From: Arthrobacter sp. YN | GTDB taxonomy: Bacteria; Actinomycetota; Actinomycetes; Actinomycetales; Micrococcaceae | DNA length: 64,000 bases | NCBI RefSeq assembly: GCF_002224285.1 | Contig: NZ_CP022436.1 | Span: forward strand, 2,790,001-2,854,000 | Direction: 5' to 3' | Part shown: in pieces, positions 54,110-61,703 of the stretch | Position numbering within the stretch: position 1 is the first letter of the stretch | Layout: each line of letters starts with the position of its first letter | Notes under the pieces: generated by a model | Told to the model about the DNA's origin: nothing | The model's input: the letters and a program-made list of their open reading frames with translations, nothing else | Databases searched by the model: none | Translations under genes and position numbers: made by a program

Positions 54110-55027
54110 TTACTGGACCCTGGTACGGGATCCGCAGGACAGCAGGTAATTGCGGGTTCGCTTGGCGATCGGCATGGGTACATCGAAGGCTACCGGGTAC
54201 ATGTCTTGTTCCACGATGCCGAAGATCGGCCGGTTGAGCGCCTCGACGGCTTCGATGACGGCGCGCAAATCGGGGAGGCCGTTCGGCGGCTCGGTCATGA
54301 CACCGGCCAGGTTGGCGGCTGCCCAGGTCATGTTCTTTTCGTTGACCTCCGCGAGTACCTCAGGATTGATCTGCTTCAGGTGCAGGTATCCAATGCGGTC
54401 CGGGTAGTTCTTGATGAGTTCCAGGCTGGACGCACCGCAGTACTCCGCGTGCCCAGTGTCCAGGCAGAGGTTCAGGTACCGCGGATCCGTGGCAGCAAGA
54501 AGGGTCTCGATGTCCTGCTGGGCACCAACGTGGGAGTCGGCGTGGGAGTGGAACTGTTGGTGCAGCCCGAAGTCCTCCAAGAGGACCTTGCCCATGCGGT
54601 TGTGGCCTGCGAACAGGTCAGCCCATTGCACGTCCGTGAGTTCGCCGTTCTCCACAGCTTCGCCAGTGACGTCGTCACGCCACATCGCGGGAATAACCAC
54701 GATGTGTTCACCGCCCATTGCGGCCGTGAGTTCGGCCACCTTGCGGGCCGGTTCCCACGCTTCGTCGTACTGCTTCGCACCGCGATGGAACGCTGTGAAG
54801 ACCGTACCAGCCGTGACTTTGAGGTCGCGCTGCTTCAGTTCATCAGCCAACCGGCTGGGGTCGTTGGGCAAGTAGCCATACGGACCCAGTTCAATCCACT
54901 TGTAGCCGGACTCCGCTACTTCATCCAGGAATCGCTCCCAGGGGGTCTGCTGGGGGTCATCCGGGAACCAGACACCCCAGGAGTCAGGGGCGGTACCGAT
55001 GATCAGCTTGTTCTCGACATCAGTCAT
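54110..55027 (-). CDS. TIM-barrel protein, putative inosose dehydratase/isomerase (IolE or IolI type)
   Basis: A 305-residue xylose-isomerase-like TIM barrel. It opens LIIGTAPDSWGVWFPDD, followed by GYKWIELGPYGYLP. Metal-site segments are LCLDTGHAEYCG and GYLHLKQINPEV. The context, between iolA and an iolG-type gene, calls for an inosose dehydratase (IolE) or inosose isomerase (IolI); this cluster lacks another obvious IolE, so IolE activity is the likelier assignment, but sequence alone does not decide. ATG 55027 was preferred over the longer frame that overlaps iolA. Confidence 0.8.
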   Translation of the reverse strand: MTDVENKLIIGTAPDSWGVWFPDDPQQTPWERFLDEVAESGYKWIELGPYGYLPNDPSRLADELKQRDLKVTAGTVFTAFHRGAKQYDEAWEPARKVAELTAAMGGEHIVVIPAMWRDDVTGEAVENGELTDVQWADLFAGHNRMGKVLLEDFGLHQQFHSHADSHVGAQQDIETLLAATDPRYLNLCLDTGHAEYCGASSLELIKNYPDRIGYLHLKQINPEVLAEVNEKNMTWAAANLAGVMTEPPNGLPDLRAVIEAVEALNRPIFGIVEQDMYPVAFDVPMPIAKRTRNYLLSCGSRTRVQ

Positions 55028-55064
55028 GACGGCGTTGTCTTCCTTTGCGGCGGTGGGGACGGAT

Positions 55065-56576
55065 TTAGTTGGAGGGGAAGTTGTACGAGGCGCCGGACGC
55101 GTGGGTGGGTTCGGGCCAGCGTGAGGTGATGACTTTGCCGCGGGTGTAGAAGGAGACGCCCTCGGGGCCGTAAATGTGCTTGTCGCCGAAGAGGGAGTTC
55201 TTCCAGCCGCCGAAGGAGTGGTAAGCCACGGGGACGGGCAGGGGCACATTGATGCCGACCATGCCTACAGTCACGGAGCGCTGGAACTTTCTTGCGTTCG
55301 CACCCGATGAGGTGAAGATCGCCGTCCCGTTGCCGTACGGGTTCGAGTTGATCAGTCGGATGCCTTCCTCGAGGTCGGCCACACGGACCACGACCAGGAC
55401 GGGGCCGAAGATCTCCTCGGTGTAGGCGGTCATTTCCGTCTTGACGTGGTCGATCACCGTGGGGCCTACCCAGAAGCCGTCTTCGTGGCCTGGGACCACC
55501 AGGTCGCGGCCGTCAACCACCATGGCCGCGCCTGCGGTTTCGGCTTCGGTGACGATCTTGACGATGCGTTCCTTGGAGGCCGGGGTAATGACCGGGCCCA
55601 TTTCGGCGTCGGGTTCCGTGCCGTTCTTGACCTTCACGGCCAGGGCGCGTTCTTCGACCTTCTTTACGATCAGGTCCGCAGCGTCACCCACAGCAACGGC
55701 AACAGAGATAGCCATGCAGCGCTCCCCCGCGGAGCCGAAAGCAGCAGCAGCGAGGTGGTCAGCTGCGTTGTCAAGGTCGGCGTCGGGCATCACAATGGCG
55801 TGGTTCTTCGCCCCGCCCAAGGCTTGGACGCGCTTGCCGTGCTTGGTAGCGGTCTCGTGGACGTACTGGGCGATCGGAGTGGAACCAACAAAGGAGATTC
55901 CGTCCACGTCCGGGTGGGTCAGCAAACCGTCGACGGTTTCCTTGCCGCCGTGCAATACCTGGAAGACGCCGTCGGGAAGGCCGGCCTGCTTCCAGAGCTT
56001 GGCCAGGAGCATCGGTGCTGACGGGTCACGCTCGGAGGGCTTGAGGATGAAGGCGTTGCCCGTGGCGATGGCCATCGGTGCCATCCACAGCGGCACCATG
56101 ACCGGGAAGTTGAACGGGGTAATACCTGCCACGACGCCCAGGGGTTCGCGGAAGGAGAAGACATCGATGCCGGTGGAGACCTGGTCCGAGTAGTCGCCCT
56201 TGAGCAGCTGCGGGATGCCACAGGCGAACTCGATGACTTCCAGGCCACGGCCGATCTCACCCTTCGCGTCGGAGAGGACTTTGCCGTGTTCGGCGGTGAT
56301 CAGCTCAGCAAGTTCGTCCACGTGCGCGGCGACGAGCTCACGGAACTTGAACAACACCGCAGTGCGCTTGGCCAAGGAAATGTCGCCCCACGAATCCGCC
56401 GCCTTGCGGGCCGCTGCAACGGTGGTGTTCAGGTCAGCCTCGTTGGCCAGGCGCAGTTCAGCCGAAACCTGGCCGGTAGCCGGGTTGTAGACCGGCTGGG
56501 TGCGGTCCCCTTCGCCTGTGGTTTCAGCGCCGTTGATGAAGTGGTGAATGGTGGTCAGTGTGGTCGTCGTCGACAT
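55065..56576 (-). CDS. iolA: CoA-acylating methylmalonate-semialdehyde dehydrogenase IolA
   Basis: Converts malonate semialdehyde (inositol route) or methylmalonate semialdehyde (valine route) to acetyl- or propionyl-CoA. The 503-residue protein is an aldehyde dehydrogenase with the catalytic Cys287 in GSAGERCMAISVAVA. The NAD-binding glycine turn is in ISFVGSTPIAQYVHETA, and the LGGAKNHAIVMPDADLDN segment is characteristic of MmsA. It follows iolD by 30 bases and precedes the TIM-barrel gene by 37. With IolD upstream it completes the pathway to central metabolism. Confidence 0.95.
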   Translation of the reverse strand: MSTTTTLTTIHHFINGAETTGEGDRTQPVYNPATGQVSAELRLANEADLNTTVAAARKAADSWGDISLAKRTAVLFKFRELVAAHVDELAELITAEHGKVLSDAKGEIGRGLEVIEFACGIPQLLKGDYSDQVSTGIDVFSFREPLGVVAGITPFNFPVMVPLWMAPMAIATGNAFILKPSERDPSAPMLLAKLWKQAGLPDGVFQVLHGGKETVDGLLTHPDVDGISFVGSTPIAQYVHETATKHGKRVQALGGAKNHAIVMPDADLDNAADHLAAAAFGSAGERCMAISVAVAVGDAADLIVKKVEERALAVKVKNGTEPDAEMGPVITPASKERIVKIVTEAETAGAAMVVDGRDLVVPGHEDGFWVGPTVIDHVKTEMTAYTEEIFGPVLVVVRVADLEEGIRLINSNPYGNGTAIFTSSGANARKFQRSVTVGMVGINVPLPVPVAYHSFGGWKNSLFGDKHIYGPEGVSFYTRGKVITSRWPEPTHASGASYNFPSN

Positions 56577-56606
56577 GTGCGGACTTCCTTGTAGGTCTGT
56601 GGGTTT

Positions 56607-58553
56607 CTAGCCGAGCAGTTTGCGCTGGCGGTTCTTGTGGTCTGTGTACGTCTTGTAGGCCTGCTTGGTGGACTCCAGGTCCGAGACCTGCGAGACGGGG
56701 ACGTCCCACCAGGATTCGGAGCCCGGGGCGTCCAACAAGGGATCGGACTCGACGTGGATCACGATCGGCCCGGTTTCCGGAGCGGCCTTGGCTTCCTTGA
56801 TGGCAGCGCCGAGGGCTTCGATGACGTTCTCCCCCGGTTCGATCCGGATGACCCTTGCGCCCAGGGATTCGGCGTTGGTAGCGAGGTCGATGGGAAGGTT
56901 CTCGCCGGCGTCGAAGCTGTGCTGTTCTTTGTCCAGGACCCGGTACTGCGTACCGAAGCGCTGGGAACCGAGAGATTCGGAGAGCGAGCCGATGGAGGCG
57001 TAGCCGTGGTTCTGGATAAGGATCACGATCAGCTTGATGCGTTCGGCGACGGCGGTGACCAGTTCGGTGTGCATCATCAGGTAGGAGCCGTCCCCGACCA
57101 TGACAACGACGTCCCTCTCGACGCCGCCAGCGGCGGCTTCGGCCAGCGCTGCGCGCTTGACGCCCAAACCGCCGGGAATTTCGTAGCCCATGCAGGAGTA
57201 CGCGTATTCCACGTGGTATCCGAACGGGTCCCGGACGCGCCACATTTTATGCAGATCACCCGGCAGCGAACCGGCGGCGCAGATGACAACGTCTTGGTCA
57301 TCCATGGCCTTGTTGGTGGCCCCAATGATCTCGTTCTGTGCCGGCAACGGCGTGTAACGGGTCTCAAACGCCTCGTCCACGATTCCGTTCCAGCGCTTCT
57401 TCTCTGCTGCCACCTTCTCTTCAAGGTCGACACCAACGCGATAGCCGCCCAAGGCCTGGTTGAGCTTGACCAGTGCCTTGCGGGCGTCGGCGACGATCGG
57501 AAGCGTGGTGCCATGCTTGTAGGCGTCGATAGGGGCGACATTGATGTTGACGAACTTTACGTCCGGGTTTTGGAACGCCGTGCGGGACGCGGTGGTGAAG
57601 TCCTCGTAGCGGGTGCCGATTCCAATGATGAGATCCGCCTCGGCTGCGATGGCGTTGGCCGCCGTCGTTCCGGTTGAACCGATGGCGCCGAGGGAGAACT
57701 TGTGGTCCCACGGCAGGACGCCGACACCGGCCTGCGTGTTGCCCACCGGAATGCCCGTGAGCTCAGCGAACTTGGCGAGCTCGTCGTTGGCGAAGGCGTA
57801 GAGAACGCCACCGCCGGCAATGATCAGGGGGCGCTTGGCGGCGCGGATGGCCTCCGCGGCGCGGCGGATGTCGTCATCCTCGGCCTCGGGTCGGCGGATC
57901 CGCCATTCACGTTCGGCCAGGAACTCTTCCGGAACGTCGAAGGCCTCGGCCTGGACATCCTGCGGCAGCGAAATGGTTACCGCGCCGGTGTCCGCAGGGT
58001 CCGTGAGGACCCGCAGCCCGTGATGGAGCGCTGAAAACACCTGCTCAGGACGGGAGACCCGGTCGAAGAACCTGGACAACGGACGGAAGGCATCGTTGAC
58101 CGTGATGTCATATGCGTACGGGAGTTCCAGCTGCTGGAGCACGGGGTCAGCTGCGCGGGTCGCAAACGTATCGCTCGGCAACAGCAGCACGGGAAGACGG
58201 TTGGTAGTGGCCAACGCTGCACCGGTCAGCATGTTCGAGGAACCCGGACCGATGGAGGTGCTGATGGCGAACGTCTGGCGACGGCGTGTGTGCCGGGCGT
58301 ATCCAACGGCCTGATGTACCTGCGCCTGCTCATTGCGGCCCTGGTAGTACGGCATGATCGCAGGGTCCGCGGCCTGGTACTGCTTCAGCGCCTGACCCAC
58401 GCCGGCCACGTTTCCGTGCCCGAAGATACCGAACGTGCCGGGAATCAACCGCTCACGGTACTCCATGCCATTGATGGAATCCGCGGTGTACTGCTTGGAA
58501 AGGAACTCGACCACGGCCTGCGCCACGGTCATCCGACGGGTTGCTGTACCCAT
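56607..58553 (-). CDS. iolD: THcHDO hydrolase IolD (trihydroxycyclohexanedione acylhydrolase)
   Basis: IolD opens the ring of 3D-(3,5/4)-trihydroxycyclohexane-1,2-dione to 5-deoxyglucuronate. The 648-residue protein is a thiamine-diphosphate enzyme of the acetolactate-synthase fold. The PP domain begins with GIFGHGNVAGVGQAL and YYQGRNEQAQVHQAVGYA, carrying the catalytic Glu/His region. The ThDP-binding GDGSYLMMHTEL (GDGx25-30N) is near the C-terminus. It follows the aldolase gene by six bases in the iolC operon, and the stop is 30 bases before iolA. Its family length is about 640. Confidence 0.95.
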   Translation of the reverse strand: MGTATRRMTVAQAVVEFLSKQYTADSINGMEYRERLIPGTFGIFGHGNVAGVGQALKQYQAADPAIMPYYQGRNEQAQVHQAVGYARHTRRRQTFAISTSIGPGSSNMLTGAALATTNRLPVLLLPSDTFATRAADPVLQQLELPYAYDITVNDAFRPLSRFFDRVSRPEQVFSALHHGLRVLTDPADTGAVTISLPQDVQAEAFDVPEEFLAEREWRIRRPEAEDDDIRRAAEAIRAAKRPLIIAGGGVLYAFANDELAKFAELTGIPVGNTQAGVGVLPWDHKFSLGAIGSTGTTAANAIAAEADLIIGIGTRYEDFTTASRTAFQNPDVKFVNINVAPIDAYKHGTTLPIVADARKALVKLNQALGGYRVGVDLEEKVAAEKKRWNGIVDEAFETRYTPLPAQNEIIGATNKAMDDQDVVICAAGSLPGDLHKMWRVRDPFGYHVEYAYSCMGYEIPGGLGVKRAALAEAAAGGVERDVVVMVGDGSYLMMHTELVTAVAERIKLIVILIQNHGYASIGSLSESLGSQRFGTQYRVLDKEQHSFDAGENLPIDLATNAESLGARVIRIEPGENVIEALGAAIKEAKAAPETGPIVIHVESDPLLDAPGSESWWDVPVSQVSDLESTKQAYKTYTDHKNRQRKLLG

Positions 58554-58559
58554 TGATAG

Positions 58560-59522
58560 CTACTCCGATACTTTCACTGGAATGCGGTCCGACAAGCCTC
58601 GATCTGCTGAAACCGCGGCTGTAGGCGCCGCATTGTTCAGCAGCGACGCGGCCGTCGCTACGGCACCGGCCACGTCGCCGTCGGCCGGGTAAAGCAGTGT
58701 CCGCCCAACGGTGAGGCCCTGAACGCCGGGCAGTGCCAACGCGGCCTTCCAGCTGGCGAAGATCTCGTCCTGCGTCCCGGCAGGGTCTCCACCCAGCAAG
58801 ACGGTGGGAAGCGTGGTGGAGGCCATGACACGTTCCATCTCTTCCACTACAGGCAGTTTCATCCAGGTATAGGCGCTGGTCGAACCCAAGCCTTCGGCGA
58901 TGCCGACCGACTTGATGACGGCGTCCGCGCGGAGGTCGTTGCGCACTTTGCCATGCGGATCACGCACCGAGAGAAAGGGCTCAACCATGGCAATGAGTTT
59001 GCGTTCGGCCAGGGAGTCAATAGCTTTGGCTGTGGCTTCGAGGGTGGCCACAGTATCCGGGTCGCCCAGACAGATGCGCGTCAGCATTTTTCCGCCATCC
59101 GCGCCCAGCGCTTCCAGGGCAGCCGCGGTATGACCGGTGAAGCGGTCGTCGAACTCGTTGACCAGCCCTGCCAGGCCACCGCGGTTCATGGAACCGAAGA
59201 CGAGCTTGCCTTCCAGGGCACCCAACAACAGGAGGTCGTCCATGATGTCCGGCGAGGCCAGGATGCCATCAACGGCGGGGTTCGCCAGGGCAATCTGCAA
59301 CCGATCCAGAAGATCCCTGCGATCAGCCATGGCCATCGGTTGCGAACCGACGGACAGCGCACCGCGTGCCGGGTGGTCAGCTGCCACAATAAAATTCTGC
59401 GTGCCGTGCTTCAGTCCTGGATGCCTGCGCCGGGTGGCAGCCGCCCGGGCTACCGCCTCCGGATCCTCCAACCGGACTCGGCTCAAATGCTCGTACCGGC
59501 GGGGGTCATCATTCAGGCTCAT
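58560..59522 (-). CDS. Cgl0159-like (beta/alpha)8 aldolase-family protein, likely DKGP aldolase
   Basis: A 320-residue protein of the Cgl0159 family, a TIM-barrel group related to DeoC/LacD aldolases and found in the corynebacterial inositol cluster. Segments: FIVAADHPARGALSVG (barrel strand with catalytic-type Asp-His), MNRGGLAGLVNEFDDRFTGHTAAALEALGADGGKMLTRI, and TVLLGGDPAGTQDEIF. A Lys-bearing strand occurs around WMKLPVVEEMER. It overlaps iolC by four bases and no canonical IolJ is present in the island, so I infer that it splits 2-deoxy-5-keto-gluconate 6-phosphate. Not proven by sequence. Confidence 0.8.
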   Translation of the reverse strand: MSLNDDPRRYEHLSRVRLEDPEAVARAAATRRRHPGLKHGTQNFIVAADHPARGALSVGSQPMAMADRRDLLDRLQIALANPAVDGILASPDIMDDLLLLGALEGKLVFGSMNRGGLAGLVNEFDDRFTGHTAAALEALGADGGKMLTRICLGDPDTVATLEATAKAIDSLAERKLIAMVEPFLSVRDPHGKVRNDLRADAVIKSVGIAEGLGSTSAYTWMKLPVVEEMERVMASTTLPTVLLGGDPAGTQDEIFASWKAALALPGVQGLTVGRTLLYPADGDVAGAVATAASLLNNAAPTAAVSADRGLSDRIPVKVSE

Positions 59523-60535
59523 CGCACTGCTCCTTCTGCGAGGGTGGACGCCGTAAGTGCTGCACCGGGCACAGGCCGGCCACGCTCTGCCAGCAGCGAG
59601 GTGACCTCATCCGGCGTCGGCATTGCATCGGCACAGGAAAGGCGGGAAGCAACGATCGCACCGGAGGCGTTGGCGTAGTCCAGCACCTCGGAAAGCGGCC
59701 AGCCCGACAATAAACCGTGACAGAAAGCGCCGCCGAAGGAATCGCCGGCACCCAGGCCATTGAGAGTTTCCACGGGGACCGGGGCGGAAACCACGCGTTC
59801 GCTACGGGTCTTGGCCATGACACCATCGGGCCCGAGCTTTACGACCGCAATTTCGACGCCGGCGGCGAGCAAGCGGTCCGCCTGCTCATCAGGAGTTCCC
59901 TCCCCCACGGCAACAGCGCATTCTTTGTCGTTGCCAATCGCCACAGTCACGTGCGGGAGAACTTTCGCAACCTCTCCACGGGCTTCCTCTTCAGAAGTCC
60001 AGAACATCGGGCGGTAGTCCAGGTCCAGGATGGTGAATTGACCTTCCTTGAGTCCGGTGCGGGGACGGGCCTCGTGCGCTTTGATATGGGCGCTGCGGCT
60101 GGGTTCCTGGCAGAGGCCGGTGACGGTGGACCAAAAGATTCCGGCGTCCCGGATGGCGTCAAGATCGAGGTCTTCAGCCTTGATCTGCAGGTCGGGGGCG
60201 GTGGGAAACCGGCCGTAGAAGTACAGAGGGAAGTCTTCCGGCGGCTTGATCGCGCAGAAGGTCACGGCCGTGGGGTACTCCTTGACCGGCAAGACGAAAG
60301 AATCGTCCACGTTGAACTTGTGCAGTTCCCGGTGGAGGTAGTTACCGAAGGCATCGTCACCGGTGCGGGTGATGATTCCCGTGCGGCGACCATGACGTGC
60401 GGCAGCGACGGCCACGTTCGAGGGCGAACCTCCAAGGTATTTGCCGAAAGACGTCACGTCCTCCAGGTCCACCCCAATGTCGTTCGGGTAGATATCAACG
60501 CTGATGCGCCCGATCGTAAGCAGTTCGTGGGTCAC
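59519..60535 (-). CDS. iolC: 5-dehydro-2-deoxygluconokinase IolC
   Basis: Phosphorylates 2-deoxy-5-keto-gluconate at C6. The 338-residue protein is a ribokinase/PfkB-family kinase. It opens THELLTIGRISVDIYPNDIG, has the early signature GGSPSNVAVAAARHG and the PfkB C-terminal signature NGLGAGDSFGGAFCHG with the catalytic Asp. The GTG at 60535 follows AAAGG; the longer frame adds no conserved sequence. It is the first gene of the large eight-gene operon and its promoter and operator boxes lie immediately upstream. It ends by overlapping the aldolase gene. Confidence 0.94.
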   Translation of the reverse strand: MTHELLTIGRISVDIYPNDIGVDLEDVTSFGKYLGGSPSNVAVAAARHGRRTGIITRTGDDAFGNYLHRELHKFNVDDSFVLPVKEYPTAVTFCAIKPPEDFPLYFYGRFPTAPDLQIKAEDLDLDAIRDAGIFWSTVTGLCQEPSRSAHIKAHEARPRTGLKEGQFTILDLDYRPMFWTSEEEARGEVAKVLPHVTVAIGNDKECAVAVGEGTPDEQADRLLAAGVEIAVVKLGPDGVMAKTRSERVVSAPVPVETLNGLGAGDSFGGAFCHGLLSGWPLSEVLDYANASGAIVASRLSCADAMPTPDEVTSLLAERGRPVPGAALTASTLAEGAVR

Positions 60536-60627
60536 GGTGATCGTTGACCTTTCTCTTGTGAACTCTGAACCTTTGAGCGCTGGGCCCCAATGCCTTGCCA
60601 CCCCTCAGTGAGCGGGGCCACATGACT

Positions 60628-60656
60628 ACTCTGCACCAGAATTAATGTCCTGTCAA
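60628..60656 (-). promoter_or_regulatory. Predicted iolC promoter
   Basis: On the minus strand: TTGACA (60656-60651), 17-bp spacer, weak CAGAGT (60633-60628). The hexamer is embedded in TTGACAGGACAT, identical to the promoter at 47767. It is abutted by the operator at 60657-60672, as in the ABC promoter. Confidence 0.5.
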
Positions 60657-60672
60657 AGGTTTGTACTGACAT
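60657..60672 (-). promoter_or_regulatory. Putative inositol-regulon operator, iolC operon
   Basis: Reads ATGTCAGTACAAACCT on the minus strand, 13 of 16 matching the identical copies at 46659 and 61185. It abuts the TTGACA -35 box, the same geometry as at the ABC operon. Confidence 0.6.
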
Positions 60673-60702
60673 AATTACAACGAAACGTAGTTGCCCTGAA
60701 AT

Positions 60703-60729
60703 GCCCGCGGAAGGACTCATTCCGCGGGC
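60703..60729 (-). terminator. Terminator hairpin after the tautomerase gene
   Basis: GCCCGCGGAA and TTCCGCGGGC form a 10-bp perfect stem with a 7-nt loop. It lies 37 bases beyond the tautomerase stop and separates that gene from the iolC promoter. Confidence 0.7.
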
Positions 60730-60765
60730 CACCGGCGGCGACGACGCCAAGCCTGGCAACGGGGG

Positions 60766-61170
60766 CTACTTTCGCGGAACCGCCAATTCGCCCGTTACGT
60801 ACTGGGCGCGGCCAAAGCCAAAGGACCAGTCACTTGCAGTGTTTTCGACATACCCAAGGAACACGTCCTCACCAGCGACCCCAACCTCACCCAGCCGGGC
60901 GGCAATTGCCGCGAAAAGGGACTGCTTTGCTTCCCGACTCCGCCCCTCCTGGGTGAATATTTGGATCATGACGACGTTTGAAGTCCGCTCAAAACCCAAT
61001 CCGGCATCCTGGGCGTAAATCTGGCCTTCGGAGTGCTCCGTGACGATGTGAAAGTAGTCGCGCTCAGGGATGCCGTACTCAGCCAGTATCGCGTCATGGA
61101 TGCTTCGGCTGATCCCACTTAGCGCTTCCGGACTCCTGCCGGCGTTTACGTCAATTCGAACGAGCGGCAT
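60766..61170 (-). CDS. Tautomerase-family protein with an inositol-regulon operator
   Basis: A 134-residue member of the tautomerase superfamily (4-oxalocrotonate tautomerase-like). Starting at ATG 61170, after AAAAGGGG, gives MPLVRIDVNAGRSPE, so Pro2 becomes the catalytic N-terminal proline after Met removal. An upstream in-frame start would bury this Pro and is rejected. Two tandem beta-alpha units fit 134 residues. A perfect copy of the 16-bp operator lies 15 bases upstream of the start codon. It stands upstream of iolC on the same strand. The substrate is unknown; a keto-enol step on an inositol-derived diketone is my inference. Confidence 0.85.
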   Translation of the reverse strand: MPLVRIDVNAGRSPEALSGISRSIHDAILAEYGIPERDYFHIVTEHSEGQIYAQDAGLGFERTSNVVMIQIFTQEGRSREAKQSLFAAIAARLGEVGVAGEDVFLGYVENTASDWSFGFGRAQYVTGELAVPRK

Positions 61171-61184
61171 CTTGGCCCCTTTTG

Positions 61185-61200
61185 TAGTTTGTCCTGACAT
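61185..61200 (-). promoter_or_regulatory. Putative inositol-regulon operator, tautomerase gene
   Basis: ATGTCAGGACAAACTA on the minus strand, identical in all 16 positions to 46659-46674. It overlaps the end of a candidate -10 box TAGTAT (61204-61199) and extends over the expected start point, a classical repressor position. Confidence 0.65.
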
Positions 61201-61215
61201 ACTAACAAATTGTGA

Positions 61216-61641
61216 ATGGGGCATGCAAGGAAGGCGGCTGGGTCCTCTGCCTCAGGTCACCGTGGTGGCGTCGCCCTTGGGCCGCTCCGTCATGGCTTCA
61301 TCGATCTCCTTGAGGCAGGGGTTTTGCGTCGGGAAGTTGCCCGTTCCTACACGCCCTGGCCGGTGTGCGTCTGGTACTTCATGCGAGTACCGGCTACCAA
61401 GGTGGAAGAGGTGGCGCGAAGATTGTCAGGCTTGGAAGAGGTCCGCCTCGTCACTACCACCGGAGGCACGTACTCCATCATCATGTCCGTATGGCTGCGC
61501 AGGGTTGAGGACATGACAGTGCTGGAGCGGCAACTGGGCGAGAGGCTGCCTCGGGCCGAGATCATGGATCGTTCCATCGTTCTGCCCACGCCGAAACACA
61601 TGGGTCATCAGCTTGACCCCCGCGGCAAGCGCATGAGGTGA
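61216..61641 (+). pseudogene. Truncated Lrp/AsnC-family regulator
   Basis: From about residue 55 onward (WYFMRVPATKVEEVARRLSGLEEVRLV ... SIIMSVWLRRVEDMTVLERQLGERLPRAEIMDRSIVLPTPKHMG) the frame is the C-terminal ligand-binding domain of a two-part Lrp/AsnC protein, which is normally about 320-340 residues. The N-terminal helix-turn-helix part is missing; the first ~50 residues do not resemble a regulator. I therefore call it a 5'-truncated remnant rather than a working gene. It ends at a strong hairpin and diverges from the tautomerase gene. Confidence 0.75.
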
Positions 61642-61653
61642 CCTAACCAGCGA

Positions 61654-61684
61654 ATGCCCCGCCTTTCCGGAAAAGGCGGGGCAT
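61654..61684. terminator. Terminator hairpin after the AsnC remnant
   Basis: ATGCCCCGCCTTT, 5-nt loop, AAAGGCGGGGCAT: 13-bp perfect stem with built-in T/A runs. It also serves the convergent VOC gene ending at 61704. Confidence 0.88.
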
Positions 61685-61703
61685 AACACTATCGGCTGCG
61701 GCG

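Noticed and set aside
61070..61516. Alternative frame overlapping the AsnC remnant and the tautomerase gene
   Set aside because: It is antisense to the tautomerase start and out of frame with the clear Lrp/AsnC domain.
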